The position numbers were made by a program, and so were the translations under genes. A stretch of DNA of 34,861 nucleotides from a virus. This document shows positions 20,283 through 28,078 of the stretch, piece by piece. The stretch covers positions 1-34,861 of IMG/VR virus record IMGVR_UViG_3300047376_000522; one strand, written 5' to 3'. Numbering within the stretch: position 1 is the first letter of the stretch; each line of letters opens with the position of its first letter. The notes below the pieces were generated by a model. The model ran no database searches, had not been told where the DNA came from, and saw nothing but the letters and a program-made list of their open reading frames with translations.

Positions 20283-21338
20283 TTATCTGGTATACTGCTC
20301 GACAAGATCGTTAATGCTTCGGTCTCGTTCATCCCTCGGGTGCCACATATCCTCCGGCTTGATACCGAGTATCTCACCAAACTTCCTGTTCAGCCTTTTA
20401 AGCTCCTCTTCTGTCTGGTCGTCGCTCTGCAAGAAGTCTGTGATCATCGACTGCGCGCTTCTCGCTGCCTCTGCCTCTTGCTCGGTAACCTGACCCTGAC
20501 CCTTCAGCTCGCCGCGTGCGAACATGTAGAGGATGTTGCTCAACCTATCCAGCTTCGCCTTGGCGTTGAGGGACTCGGGTAGTACGGTTGGCGTCCTTCC
20601 ATCAATCGCGCCGTACAGACCTCGGTAGCTCTCGTCATCCAGCAGCTGCATGGTGATGTCGAACGCATCCTGAAGCTGCGGCATACGCGACTCCTCGGTG
20701 ACCTCTGCCGCCGTGTCAAGCTTCGCCCTCTCTGTGGCGGACGTTATGGCGGCTGCTTCTTCCGCCTTTTGCTCGGGCGTCTGACGCCCAGCGACAAAGT
20801 CCATGTCTGCGCGGTCAGCCTCGCTGGCGTTCCTTCTTATGTGCCACCTTCTCGTCTCTGGTGATAGAGACATGAAATCCGTGTATGACATACCTGCAAG
20901 CTGTGCCTGCTGGGCCATGTAGCCGCCCTGATTACCCTGATAATTGCTGGCACCCAAGTCCTGAAGGGGAGTTGGTAGGTTTGCAATGTCGGCAATTGTT
21001 GGGTTGCCCATATTGATGCCGTTGAGCATGGCATCCTCACGCCGCTGCTCGACTTGGTCGTAGTAGTGCTCCAGCTCGGCCTTGTATCGTGCGTTGCCGC
21101 CGATCAGCTCGGGCATAAGGAACGGTGTCAGGCCGGTCATGCCGCCCAGCAACATCTTGCCAAAGGTCTTGCCCTTGCCGTCGCGCTCGATCATCTTCTC
21201 GATGGGGCTCAGTGGCATGGGCAGCAGTGAGTCCGCCATCGCCACGTTGGGGGCGTCCTCGATCATCTGCGGAGTCACGCCTTGCAGCGATAGGAGGCCG
21301 CGATTCCTCTCCGCCTCTTTTGTGTAATCGCGCGCCAT
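20283..21338 (-). CDS. Internal virion / DNA-ejection protein
   Basis: This is a 351-aa helical protein. A Gly/Met-rich hydrophobic segment (FGKMLLGGMTGLTPFLMPEL, about 59-78) near the N-terminus could insert into a membrane. The rest is charged and helical with many Gln and Glu, and it ends in a basic/acidic coil (DERDRSINDLVEQYTR). It lies between small Ser/Gln-rich structural genes and the large ejection protein, and its start overlaps the upstream stop (TAATG). Confidence 0.6.
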   Translation of the reverse strand: MARDYTKEAERNRGLLSLQGVTPQMIEDAPNVAMADSLLPMPLSPIEKMIERDGKGKTFGKMLLGGMTGLTPFLMPELIGGNARYKAELEHYYDQVEQRREDAMLNGINMGNPTIADIANLPTPLQDLGASNYQGNQGGYMAQQAQLAGMSYTDFMSLSPETRRWHIRRNASEADRADMDFVAGRQTPEQKAEEAAAITSATERAKLDTAAEVTEESRMPQLQDAFDITMQLLDDESYRGLYGAIDGRTPTVLPESLNAKAKLDRLSNILYMFARGELKGQGQVTEQEAEAARSAQSMITDFLQSDDQTEEELKRLNRKFGEILGIKPEDMWHPRDERDRSINDLVEQYTR

Positions 21339-21802
21339 TATCGACCCCCTTGCCCGCCGAGGTTCTGGTCTCTCATGTAGTTATTGATGTTGAATCCATA
21401 CGGGCTCTGGCCTTGGGTGGCGTAGAACTGCTGCTTCATCTCCGGCGTAAGGTTCGCCATCCACTGTGGCTCCTGCTGCTGTGGCGCGGCGGGTGCTGGC
21501 GCCACCTCCTGCTGGGGCATCATTGACTTAATTAGGTCTGGCGTCTCAAACTGCATAGGCTGCCCGCCCGTCGCCCTCAGAAAGTTAGCGAGGGCTGGGT
21601 TGTCAGACATCATCTGCTGGCCGCTCTCGATGAGGGGCATAATCGTTCTGGCAATGGTTGAGCCTTGCTCACCCATGAGGCTGTTCAGCCAGCCATTGGT
21701 TCCCGCCTGCGTAGAACTGCCAACCTGCGAAACGGCGTTGGCCATGTTGCTGCCGGCGCTACCGCTGCTCGATGAGCTCTTGCTTTTACTTTTTCCACCC
21801 AT
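21338..21802 (-). CDS. Small Ser/Gln-rich virion protein with MGGK N-terminus
   Basis: This is a 154-aa protein that begins MGGKSKSK followed by a serine tract, then a helical region (NPALANFLRATGG) and a Pro/Gln-rich linker. The C-terminal part (LTPEMKQQFYATQG and on) has a polar fold. Its N-terminus parallels that of the next upstream gene (MGGKNKS), so the two may share a targeting signal. It is probably a minor or ejected virion protein. Confidence 0.55.
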   Translation of the reverse strand: MGGKSKSKSSSSSGSAGSNMANAVSQVGSSTQAGTNGWLNSLMGEQGSTIARTIMPLIESGQQMMSDNPALANFLRATGGQPMQFETPDLIKSMMPQQEVAPAPAAPQQQEPQWMANLTPEMKQQFYATQGQSPYGFNINNYMRDQNLGGQGGR

Positions 21803-21813
21803 TATATCTCTCC

Positions 21814-22731
21814 TTATCCCGCAAAGCTGAAGCTAGGCGGCGCAATGTTCCAGCCGCTAGAATTTCCGCTACCTGAAGAACCGCCAGCGGAGTTGTTGAA
21901 TCCGCCGCCTTGGCTCATGTTCATACCGACGTTCATGCCATTGCTGAAGCCTTGGCTTGAGGAGCTGTTAGAAGAGCCGCCAGAAGACTGCGTCAGCGTC
22001 GTAGGCCCGCCAATGATCTGGCCGTACATGCCGGTTGCGTTCAGACCAGCCATCGCTGGGTTGAACTGGTTCATCGCCGCCTGCTGCATCGCGCCGGTCT
22101 GGCCTACGCCAAACTGCTGATTCCGATCCATCATCCCGGCTAAATTCATCTTGTTAGCGACTCCCTGATTGTGCGCTTGGAAGCCCAGATTATTCATGCC
22201 CTGCATCGTCTGCCTGTCGACGTTGTTTGCCATCTTGTTGGCTGACGAGTGATACCCAGTCGATCCAGACATGCCTGACGCCGCCGCCCTAGCATCCAGA
22301 CCGCCAAGGTTCTGTTGCTTGATAAGGTTGGCGTCGTTCATCATGTCGCCCTTCAGGGCGTTTACATAACTGTTGGGGCCGACCTGACCCTGAAGCCCTG
22401 CCGCGAAGCCGCCCTGAGACTGTGCCGCATTGCCAGCCATTCCCTGAGACGCCGCTTGGCTCACCTGATCCTGAACCTGAGGCTGCATACCGTTGATCGA
22501 GTCAATAGCCTGACCGTACTGGTCAGTGGCGGAGCCGTAGACGTTCTCTAGGTGGGGCGACTGAGTGCCCCATACGTCCTGACTGGAGCTGTTGTAAGAG
22601 CTGCCGCTGGAGCTTGAGTTCTGCCCCGACTGGTTCACGCCATAGTTGACACCCATGCCAGAATTGACATTCTGGCCCGTGGACGCCTGCTGGCTGTTGC
22701 TCTGCTGGTTACTCTTGTTCTTGCCGCCCAT
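21814..22731 (-). CDS. Gln/Ser/Gly-rich internal virion protein
   Basis: This is a 305-aa low-complexity protein, rich in Asn, Gln, Ser, Gly and Met. It starts MGGKNKS, has a helical core (about 65-225; for example SQAASQGMAGNAAQSQGGFA and KLNAAM-type Met/Gln helices) and ends in a Ser/Gly tail closing with PPSFSFAG. The composition and position resemble ejection proteins of podoviruses that form the transient channel. No catalytic motif is visible. Confidence 0.6.
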   Translation of the reverse strand: MGGKNKSNQQSNSQQASTGQNVNSGMGVNYGVNQSGQNSSSSGSSYNSSSQDVWGTQSPHLENVYGSATDQYGQAIDSINGMQPQVQDQVSQAASQGMAGNAAQSQGGFAAGLQGQVGPNSYVNALKGDMMNDANLIKQQNLGGLDARAAASGMSGSTGYHSSANKMANNVDRQTMQGMNNLGFQAHNQGVANKMNLAGMMDRNQQFGVGQTGAMQQAAMNQFNPAMAGLNATGMYGQIIGGPTTLTQSSGGSSNSSSSQGFSNGMNVGMNMSQGGGFNNSAGGSSGSGNSSGWNIAPPSFSFAG

Positions 22732-22734
22732 GAG

Positions 22735-23172
22735 TTAACTCCGTAGGTTTTTTCCGAATATGATTTCTTTGATCTCCCAGCCCACCTTGTCTACTGCATA
22801 CTGGACAGCAGGCATCTGAGCCGAGCGCGTTTCGATTCTCTGGCAGTTGCACTGCCGAGCTACATCCTCGTAGAAGCTGGCGAACGTCACCGCGTTTGCC
22901 CCGCCACGCTCCTTGGCCCATGAGAGCCACAGCAGGAAGGTCCTGTCTCCCGTGAACTCATCGACCTCGATGGTGGCCACGTTGAAGAAGTTGGGGTGTA
23001 CCCAGAGCTGGCTCTCGCCGCCAACGCAGCTGGCATATACATCTTCCGGCCTGAAGGTGAGGTTTGGGTCTAGGTGCAGGATCTCTTCGATCCCCAGCTT
23101 GACCCAGTGCCACTCCTCTCGGATGTTGGCGACCCTCGGGTAAATGATTACGTCAGGTTTAGCTTTTTCCAT
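22735..23172 (-). CDS. GNAT-like structural-region protein
   Basis: This is a 145-aa protein. The middle (ATIEVDEFTGDRTFLLWLSW) and end (FYEDVARQCNCQRIETRSAQ and KVGWEIKEIIFGKNL) resemble a reduced GNAT acetyltransferase fold as often annotated in phage tail-gene clusters, but I see no clear acetyl-CoA P-loop. It may be structural rather than enzymatic. GGAG lies seven bases before the ATG, and the gene overlaps the upstream one by 25 bases. Confidence 0.5.
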   Translation of the reverse strand: MEKAKPDVIIYPRVANIREEWHWVKLGIEEILHLDPNLTFRPEDVYASCVGGESQLWVHPNFFNVATIEVDEFTGDRTFLLWLSWAKERGGANAVTFASFYEDVARQCNCQRIETRSAQMPAVQYAVDKVGWEIKEIIFGKNLRS

Positions 23173-23498
23173 GCGAGATCTCCATTCTCTATTTCAACGC
23201 ATCCGTAAAATCCCATCTCACGAACGTAAACTATTGCACCTATCTCAAGACGCAGGTCTGGCATAACGCGCTCTGGCATACTGCGCTTAGAGGTCCAGCT
23301 AAGGTCGGACGAGCCATTCCAGCTACCCTGATTGTCGTTCCAGCTACCGCCCTCGGAGACATCTCCGCTGCGCTTCGGCCCGACAATGGGGGCCGTGAAT
23401 CGAGACAGGTGCGAATCAATCCCAAAGAACTGCCTGTCTAGGAACTCAGCGAGATCCTCATCGACGCCGTCTGGTACGGGCTCCGCCCTATAGGTCAT
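23148..23498 (-). CDS. Small tail-region protein with Trp-ladder motif
   Basis: This is a 116-aa protein of unknown fold. Residues 50-68 read GGSWNDNQGSWNGSSDLSW, with Trp at 53, 60 and 68, the same spacing as in two other virion proteins here. The last third is a beta-like domain (VYVREMGFYGCVEIENGDLA). ATG 23498 overlaps the upstream stop (ATGA); GTG 23519 is possible but has no better RBS. It is probably an accessory of the adjacent tail hub protein. Confidence 0.55.
   Translation of the reverse strand: MTYRAEPVPDGVDEDLAEFLDRQFFGIDSHLSRFTAPIVGPKRSGDVSEGGSWNDNQGSWNGSSDLSWTSKRSMPERVMPDLRLEIGAIVYVREMGFYGCVEIENGDLAWKKLNLT
23295..23342 (-). repeat. Trp-ladder motif in the 116-aa tail protein
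   Basis: This encodes W-x6-W-x7-W (residues 53-68). Parallel motifs are at 24932-24979 and twice within 30977-31084. The shared features are spacing, Asp/Asn after Trp and Gly-Ser between. Confidence 0.6.
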
Positions 23499-25141
23499 CT
23501 TGAACCAGCCGGTTGCCACTCAACGTCGAGGCCGCTGATATTAAAGTTGCCATTGGCTGGCCCCTCAACGCGCCATGAGTGCAGCTCGCCCGAAGTCCTG
23601 ACATCGATCTTGCGATCCGTCGAGGGAGAAAACTCGCGCTTGTCGCCAGCCCATCGTGCGCCGTCGCCAGCGTAGTGGTGGCTGCCCACCGATACCTTCA
23701 CTGGGGTCTTTCCCTCGACCAGAGGGTAGATCCTAGTGATTGTGCTAACGTCCTCATGACCAACGATAGGCATGTGTGTTCGCTCAATGAAGGTTGTCAG
23801 CCCCTCCTCGTCAGGGTTCTGGGTGTCGAGGTTGTAAACGTCTGGGCCGGAGGCGCCGAGCAGGGCGCCGTCAAACGCCTGCCTGTTGGCAGTCGCCCAA
23901 GTGGCCCGCTCGTCTGCCCACAGACCCTCCCAAGCCTCCCACTCGTAGGTGGCGGTAGGCTTAACGCCGTATGCGGCGTGGGCAAACGTGCGCTCGGTGC
24001 TGAGATCTCTCAGGGCCCAAGTGTTGTCCCTATAGTTGTAGACGTATGCGACATTGGGCTGGTCATAGCCCTCCTCCGCAACGCAGAACCAGATCTCCCC
24101 CATCATCTTGTGGTGCGTGGCGAACGAGGTGTGCCGTGCGTCCTCGTTCAGGGTGCTGCCAAACCGCTTGCGTAATCTGCCGTGCAGTATGCTCTGGGCG
24201 TTGTTGCCGTCGAATACAAGTATGTCCTCGTTGGATATGAAGTAGTGCCGACCAGAGACCTCAACCAAGCCGTCGCGTGAAACTAGGCCGGCGTTCTGGG
24301 TGAGCGTTCGTCTGCGCCACACAAGCGCATCGCCCGTAAAGTCGAGTACATTGAGTGCCTTCTCGCTGTAGATAACAAAGCTGTCGCGCAGACTTTCTGC
24401 CCCAACGATGCGGCCACCCCGGCCAAGCGTCAGGTAGCCCGCTAGGCTGGACGGGTCAACGTCTGGGCCTTCCCACGTGTAGGGTATGCCGTTGGGCTCG
24501 CAGGGGTGCGACCAGCGTACCCTGTCCTCGTAGTAGGCGGTGTCGCCATTGACGGGGTCTGGCTCAGTCATGCCCATCGCAAACAGAAAGTTCTTGTGCG
24601 AGCAGATGATCCGGGCGTACACACCTCTATCTTCCCAAGAGTCGCCGCCTGCCACCCAAGGGAGGTCAATGGCCTGCTCTGATCCCGTAGACCAGTCAGT
24701 AAAGTAGACGGGGTTCAATGAGGGGTTGTTCAGGAACGTGACCTGACCTATCTGGCAGCTAGTCCAAGATAGCTCGTCAACCTCCCTGCCAATGTCAAGG
24801 ATGACCTCAAACTTGTTGTCGGAGTAGCTCTCAACAGTTTTGTTGGTACACGCAAGCCACGCACTGTTCCCCTCAAAGTCACTGCTTTGCAGGATGTGAC
24901 CAATGTTACCGCCAGCTGCGGAGCCTGAACCCCAGCTATATTCGGTTGAGCCATCCCAGCTACCTGTTTGCTCGTCCCACTTGTATGTGACGTTGTCCTT
25001 CTTCGATCCGCCAGACGCCTGAATCTTGCCGGACATGACGCGGAAATTGCGCCCGTCAGTCAATCCGTTGGGCGGCAGTTCCCACGCAGCCACATCTGAG
25101 ATGACCCCGACCTCACCGATTCCGCGTACATTGATTAGCAT
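23495..25141 (-). CDS. Tail hub / DNA-stabilisation-like protein (beta-propeller)
   Basis: This is a 548-aa, beta-strand-rich protein probably forming the tail hub or nozzle near the connector, like podovirus packaged-DNA stabilisation proteins. After an N-terminal segment (ELPPNGLTDGRNFRVMSGKI, about 21-40) comes a Trp-ladder motif (KWDEQTGSWDGSTEYSW, ending at 70). Repeating blades follow (LAGYLTLGRGGRIVGAESLR; GLVEVSGRHYFISNEDILVF; VYNYRDNTWALRD). A degenerate Trp ladder recurs at 401-415. It occupies the tail-hub position between fibres and ejection proteins. Confidence 0.6.
   Translation of the reverse strand: MLINVRGIGEVGVISDVAAWELPPNGLTDGRNFRVMSGKIQASGGSKKDNVTYKWDEQTGSWDGSTEYSWGSGSAAGGNIGHILQSSDFEGNSAWLACTNKTVESYSDNKFEVILDIGREVDELSWTSCQIGQVTFLNNPSLNPVYFTDWSTGSEQAIDLPWVAGGDSWEDRGVYARIICSHKNFLFAMGMTEPDPVNGDTAYYEDRVRWSHPCEPNGIPYTWEGPDVDPSSLAGYLTLGRGGRIVGAESLRDSFVIYSEKALNVLDFTGDALVWRRRTLTQNAGLVSRDGLVEVSGRHYFISNEDILVFDGNNAQSILHGRLRKRFGSTLNEDARHTSFATHHKMMGEIWFCVAEEGYDQPNVAYVYNYRDNTWALRDLSTERTFAHAAYGVKPTATYEWEAWEGLWADERATWATANRQAFDGALLGASGPDVYNLDTQNPDEEGLTTFIERTHMPIVGHEDVSTITRIYPLVEGKTPVKVSVGSHHYAGDGARWAGDKREFSPSTDRKIDVRTSGELHSWRVEGPANGNFNISGLDVEWQPAGSR
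24932..24979 (-). repeat. Trp-ladder motif in the tail hub protein
   Basis: This encodes W-x6-W-x7-W at residues 55-70. A degenerate copy spanning residues 401-415 (W-x6-W-x6-W) is at 23897-23941. Confidence 0.6.
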
Positions 25142-25713
25142 TACGCTTTGCTCTCCACCTCTTGGCTCAACTCTTTAACTGCCTCCAGCAGGAGAACGCA
25201 CAGCCGTGCGTAGTCCACGGCGAGATAGCCGTTGTCTGCCTGATGTACCGCCTGAGGGAATACCGCCTGAACCTGTTGTGCAGAGACGCCTGCCTGCTCG
25301 GTGGCGGCCATCCCGCACTCCACGCCCCGCTCGTTAGGGAGGTACGTGAAGGTGTCAATCGTCTTCACCTTTTCTAGGGCGTTATCTATGGTCGAGCGCC
25401 TCTCCTTCAGTCGCTCATCAGACTGGCTGAACACGTTGCCGGTGGCATTGAGGTTGGCGCACTGGATGTTACCCTCCGTGTCGATCCTGACTCCGTCAGT
25501 CTCCGCCCACTTACCGGCCACGCTATGTACCACCGAGCCTTGCTCCATGCTCGGATAAACAATCGGCGCTTGGGGGGAGCCAGCCTCCGGGAACGTCTCT
25601 TGCAGTACGCGCTTGATAAGGCGAAGATGGTCGTCACCGGAGGATATTGCGTCGTTAGGTGTTGGCCAGCTATTGTCCAGCTCGGTGATGTATTTAGCAG
25701 TCTCAAGACCCAT
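25141..25713 (-). CDS. Tail fibre/spike tip with S74 intramolecular chaperone
   Basis: This is a 190-aa protein. Residues 8-42 (ITELDNSW...GDDHLRLIKRVL) are a virion-attachment module that also occurs in the gene at 26868. A short shaft (45-95) leads to the C-terminal S74/ICD chaperone: FSQSDERLKE with Ser98-Asp99 at the self-cleavage site, then KVKTIDTFTYLP, AGVSAQQVQAVFPQAV and a terminal helix. Such domains trimerise fibres and then cut themselves off. The fibre part is very short, so receptor specificity probably lies elsewhere. Confidence 0.75.
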   Translation of the reverse strand: MGLETAKYITELDNSWPTPNDAISSGDDHLRLIKRVLQETFPEAGSPQAPIVYPSMEQGSVVHSVAGKWAETDGVRIDTEGNIQCANLNATGNVFSQSDERLKERRSTIDNALEKVKTIDTFTYLPNERGVECGMAATEQAGVSAQQVQAVFPQAVHQADNGYLAVDYARLCVLLLEAVKELSQEVESKA

Positions 25714-25888
25714 TGCACTTCTCCAATTTCAACGGGGCGTACCCGCACTCTCTAGTTGTTAGGTTATTGCGGGGCAGGATGTTCCATTCTGTGTTGACGG
25801 CGCATCGTTTTTGCCATCCGCGACCAACGTCTGGCTTCGCGCCCTTGAGGGCAAAGATGATGTCACCGAATAATTGTTCGGCAATCAC
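25703..25888 (-). CDS. Small protein beside the S74 fibre, unknown
   Basis: This is a 61-aa protein (IAEQLFGDIIFALKGAKPDV... ending KLEKCNGS). The start is GTG 25888 with AAGGAGAG upstream and a GTGA overlap with the upstream stop. It also overlaps the S74 fibre start by 11 bases. Three cysteines are spread out with no metal-site spacing. Function unknown. Confidence 0.45.
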   Translation of the reverse strand: MIAEQLFGDIIFALKGAKPDVGRGWQKRCAVNTEWNILPRNNLTTRECGYAPLKLEKCNGS

Positions 25889-26148
25889 AGAACTCTCCTT
25901 GTGAAGTCGGTCATCTCACCGTAGTTTTCATCCTCAAGAATTCTCATTCTCCCGTTGCCTTGATCGGCCACCATCTCTGCCCTCTCCTCCAGAAAATCGA
26001 CCAGCATTAGCGGCGTCTTCGTTGGATCAAAATCTTTGTCGATATTCTTGCCGGCCTTGGTCAGTGCGTCCTTGAAACTACGAGCCTGAAACTTCTTGCA
26101 TCGCGGATGAGCAAAAGCGGGCTTGTACATGACTGCGAAAGTTCTCAT
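25885..26148 (-). CDS. Small tail-region protein, unknown
   Basis: This is an 87-aa protein that begins MRTFAVMYKPAFAHPRCKKF and has a charged helical middle and an acidic end. ATG 26148 overlaps the preceding stop (TAATG); the longer frame upstream lies in the fibre gene and is not used. It may be a fibre chaperone, but there is no recognisable motif. Confidence 0.5.
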   Translation of the reverse strand: MRTFAVMYKPAFAHPRCKKFQARSFKDALTKAGKNIDKDFDPTKTPLMLVDFLEERAEMVADQGNGRMRILEDENYGEMTDFTRRVL

Positions 26149-26852
26149 TAGATTTTCTCGACTGTTACGTTGTGTACTCTTGCATACGAAACGGCGTTGT
26201 AGCCGTAGCCCCCCGGCTGCCACACGCTGAAGCTCATCACTACGTGGCGGTGGTTCTTATCAACCGTAAAGGTATCCTCATACTCGTATATCTTGTTCTT
26301 TTCCCTCTCCTCTCCGACCCCGTGGACGATGTAGTCCTTACGCTCGCCGTCGAGATAGCCGTTGCGGTATCCAAAAACTGCGCCTATCAACATCGCGCCG
26401 TCCGCCCAGCCGTCGACCGTCTCTAGGCTCATCTTTACCTTGTAGTCGCCCGGCTCATTGGCGTACCACCATCCGTTGATATAGACGGCCCCCGGCGTTC
26501 TGTCACTGGGCTGCTGATCAATAAACAGGTAGAAGTACTTGCCTCGCTGGCTGTCACTGTCCCAGTCTGCGTATTGGTCGCTTACGTTAGTAATAGCGCC
26601 CTCTAGTCGCTTGTCGCTGCTCTCTTTACTTAGCTTGTAGATATCGCCGTGAGTAGACCAGTCAAAGTCGTCCAGTTGGTACTGGAGCCCGTAGGCCATG
26701 CCGTTATAGCCCTCTAAGTCGAAGCGGCTACCTATACCAAGCTGGCGCATATCACTGACATAGCGATCAGTGCTTTTGATGTCGCCTTCCTCCCCTTTGA
26801 AGTTCCAGCGGATCTCCTGCATTGATATAGGTAGCTCTTTATTGATACTCAC
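26148..26852 (-). CDS. Putative receptor-binding tail protein
   Basis: This is a 234-aa beta-rich protein with many Tyr, Asp and Gly (GAVYINGWWYANEPGDYKV; DGAMLIGAVFGYRNGYLDGE; VWQPGGYGYNAVSYARVHNV). The N-terminus (INKELPISMQEIRWNFKGEE) looks like a helical attachment segment. This composition is usual for phage carbohydrate-binding tips. The start is GTG 26852 with AAGGG upstream. It lies between two short fibre-like genes. Confidence 0.5.
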   Translation of the reverse strand: MSINKELPISMQEIRWNFKGEEGDIKSTDRYVSDMRQLGIGSRFDLEGYNGMAYGLQYQLDDFDWSTHGDIYKLSKESSDKRLEGAITNVSDQYADWDSDSQRGKYFYLFIDQQPSDRTPGAVYINGWWYANEPGDYKVKMSLETVDGWADGAMLIGAVFGYRNGYLDGERKDYIVHGVGEEREKNKIYEYEDTFTVDKNHRHVVMSFSVWQPGGYGYNAVSYARVHNVTVEKI

Positions 26853-26867
26853 TCTAGTGCTGCCCTT

Positions 26868-27446
26868 TTACTGCCCAGAGTCCATATCTACAACGATAAG
26901 GGTGAACCCAAGCTTCATGCCATCAATTGGAACCCAATCGTTTTCTAACCACTTCCAAGCTATAAAGCCGACAGTTTTAGCCCCGGCGGCGGAAACCTTT
27001 AGTATCACCGGGGAACCAGAGCTATCTACTGCCGAAAAGTTAAACGCAAAATGGGAGTAGTTCTCCCCCATATCAGGAAGCTCGTCGGTAAAGGTGATCT
27101 TAGTCTGAGGTAGCTCTGGAATTCCTGCGGCCTCAACACTTGCGATGTTGTGGCCGTAAACCAGACCCGTTACTCCGTTTACGGAGCCAGTAAAGTCGGG
27201 ATTGAAATAGCAAGACGCCACATTGCCGTGAGCGCCTGCCTCCAAGGCATCAAGCTCGGCCTTGATATTGCCGACTTCATTTAGCTCTGCGGGCGTTGCC
27301 GTTACGGCTGAGTCTATGTTGGGGAAGCTCCCCTTGACCGCGTCCTTGATAAGCCTGATGTGGTCGTCACCCTCGGAAAGGCTATCGCCACCCTCGGGGT
27401 ACTGCGGATCTAACTGCTTGATGTACTGCGCCTGCTCTACTGTCAT
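26868..27446 (-). CDS. Short tail fibre paralogue
   Basis: This is a 192-aa protein that shares an N-terminal module with the S74 fibre gene: YIKQLDPQYPEGGDSLSEGD, then DHIRLIKDAVKGSFP. Here a beta-rich domain (NVASCYFNPDFTGSVNG; KWLENDWVPIDGMKLG) replaces the S74 tip. It probably attaches to the same position in the virion as the paralogue. ATG 27446 is the start; a 48-base gap with no gene lies upstream. Confidence 0.6.
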   Translation of the reverse strand: MTVEQAQYIKQLDPQYPEGGDSLSEGDDHIRLIKDAVKGSFPNIDSAVTATPAELNEVGNIKAELDALEAGAHGNVASCYFNPDFTGSVNGVTGLVYGHNIASVEAAGIPELPQTKITFTDELPDMGENYSHFAFNFSAVDSSGSPVILKVSAAGAKTVGFIAWKWLENDWVPIDGMKLGFTLIVVDMDSGQ

Positions 27447-27494
27447 GGTTTTACCCTCTTGATATTGATTACGTAAAATTGATTGTTGTGTTAA

Positions 27495-28067
27495 TTAGCC
27501 GTTTCCCCTCGCGGCCTCAAATAAGTCGTCAAGCTGTTCATCAGTAATGCCAGCCGCCTCTGCAACCTCAATCACCCACTCATCAAGCCGGTTGATGGTT
27601 GTGGCATAGCCCCAGTGAATGGCGTATGGCGTGACATCTACACCCTCGTACTCAGCCTTGGCATCTAAGGTGGCCACAGCCGCGCTCATAACGCCGTACA
27701 CGCCTATTTGATCTAGCTGTAGTCTGAGGCTCTCGTTGGTCGCTGACATGCCCTCACGGCGCTTCTGGAGCTTGTTAGCCTCGTACTCAGCTATCTGCTC
27801 ATCTACCGTGGCATCCTCTGTGGCAGTGAACATAGGCGCGGTCTTATAGGCCTGCGTCCAGTTACCATTCACCTGAGTGACGGCGTCTCTCACTACCATC
27901 TCATACTCACCAACCTCTGGGCGCTCACCCTCAAGAACCGGATCAACACCCAGCCCCTCACATGTGGCCTGTGTCCAGACCCGTGGCAGTGAGACATTAG
28001 GGTTCATTCGGCGAATCTCGCCTTGGGTATGAACCCCTCCGGTTTCTCGTACTCTGTAATTGCTCAT
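27495..28067 (-). CDS. Tail fibre assembly-like protein
   Basis: This is a 190-aa soluble protein resembling phage tail fibre assembly chaperones: the N-terminal part ends in VTQVNGNWTQAYK (about 65-77), a pattern typical of that family, and the C-terminal 100 residues are helical (TVDEQIAEYEANKLQKRREG; ITDEQLDDLFEAARGNG). It directly follows the large fibre gene, the expected place for a fibre chaperone. Confidence 0.55.
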   Translation of the reverse strand: MSNYRVRETGGVHTQGEIRRMNPNVSLPRVWTQATCEGLGVDPVLEGERPEVGEYEMVVRDAVTQVNGNWTQAYKTAPMFTATEDATVDEQIAEYEANKLQKRREGMSATNESLRLQLDQIGVYGVMSAAVATLDAKAEYEGVDVTPYAIHWGYATTINRLDEWVIEVAEAAGITDEQLDDLFEAARGNG

Positions 28068-28078
28068 AGTTGATAGTC

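Noticed and set aside
23579-24175. 198-codon plus-strand frame
   Set aside because: It lies opposite the tail hub gene, has shadow-like composition and no operon context.
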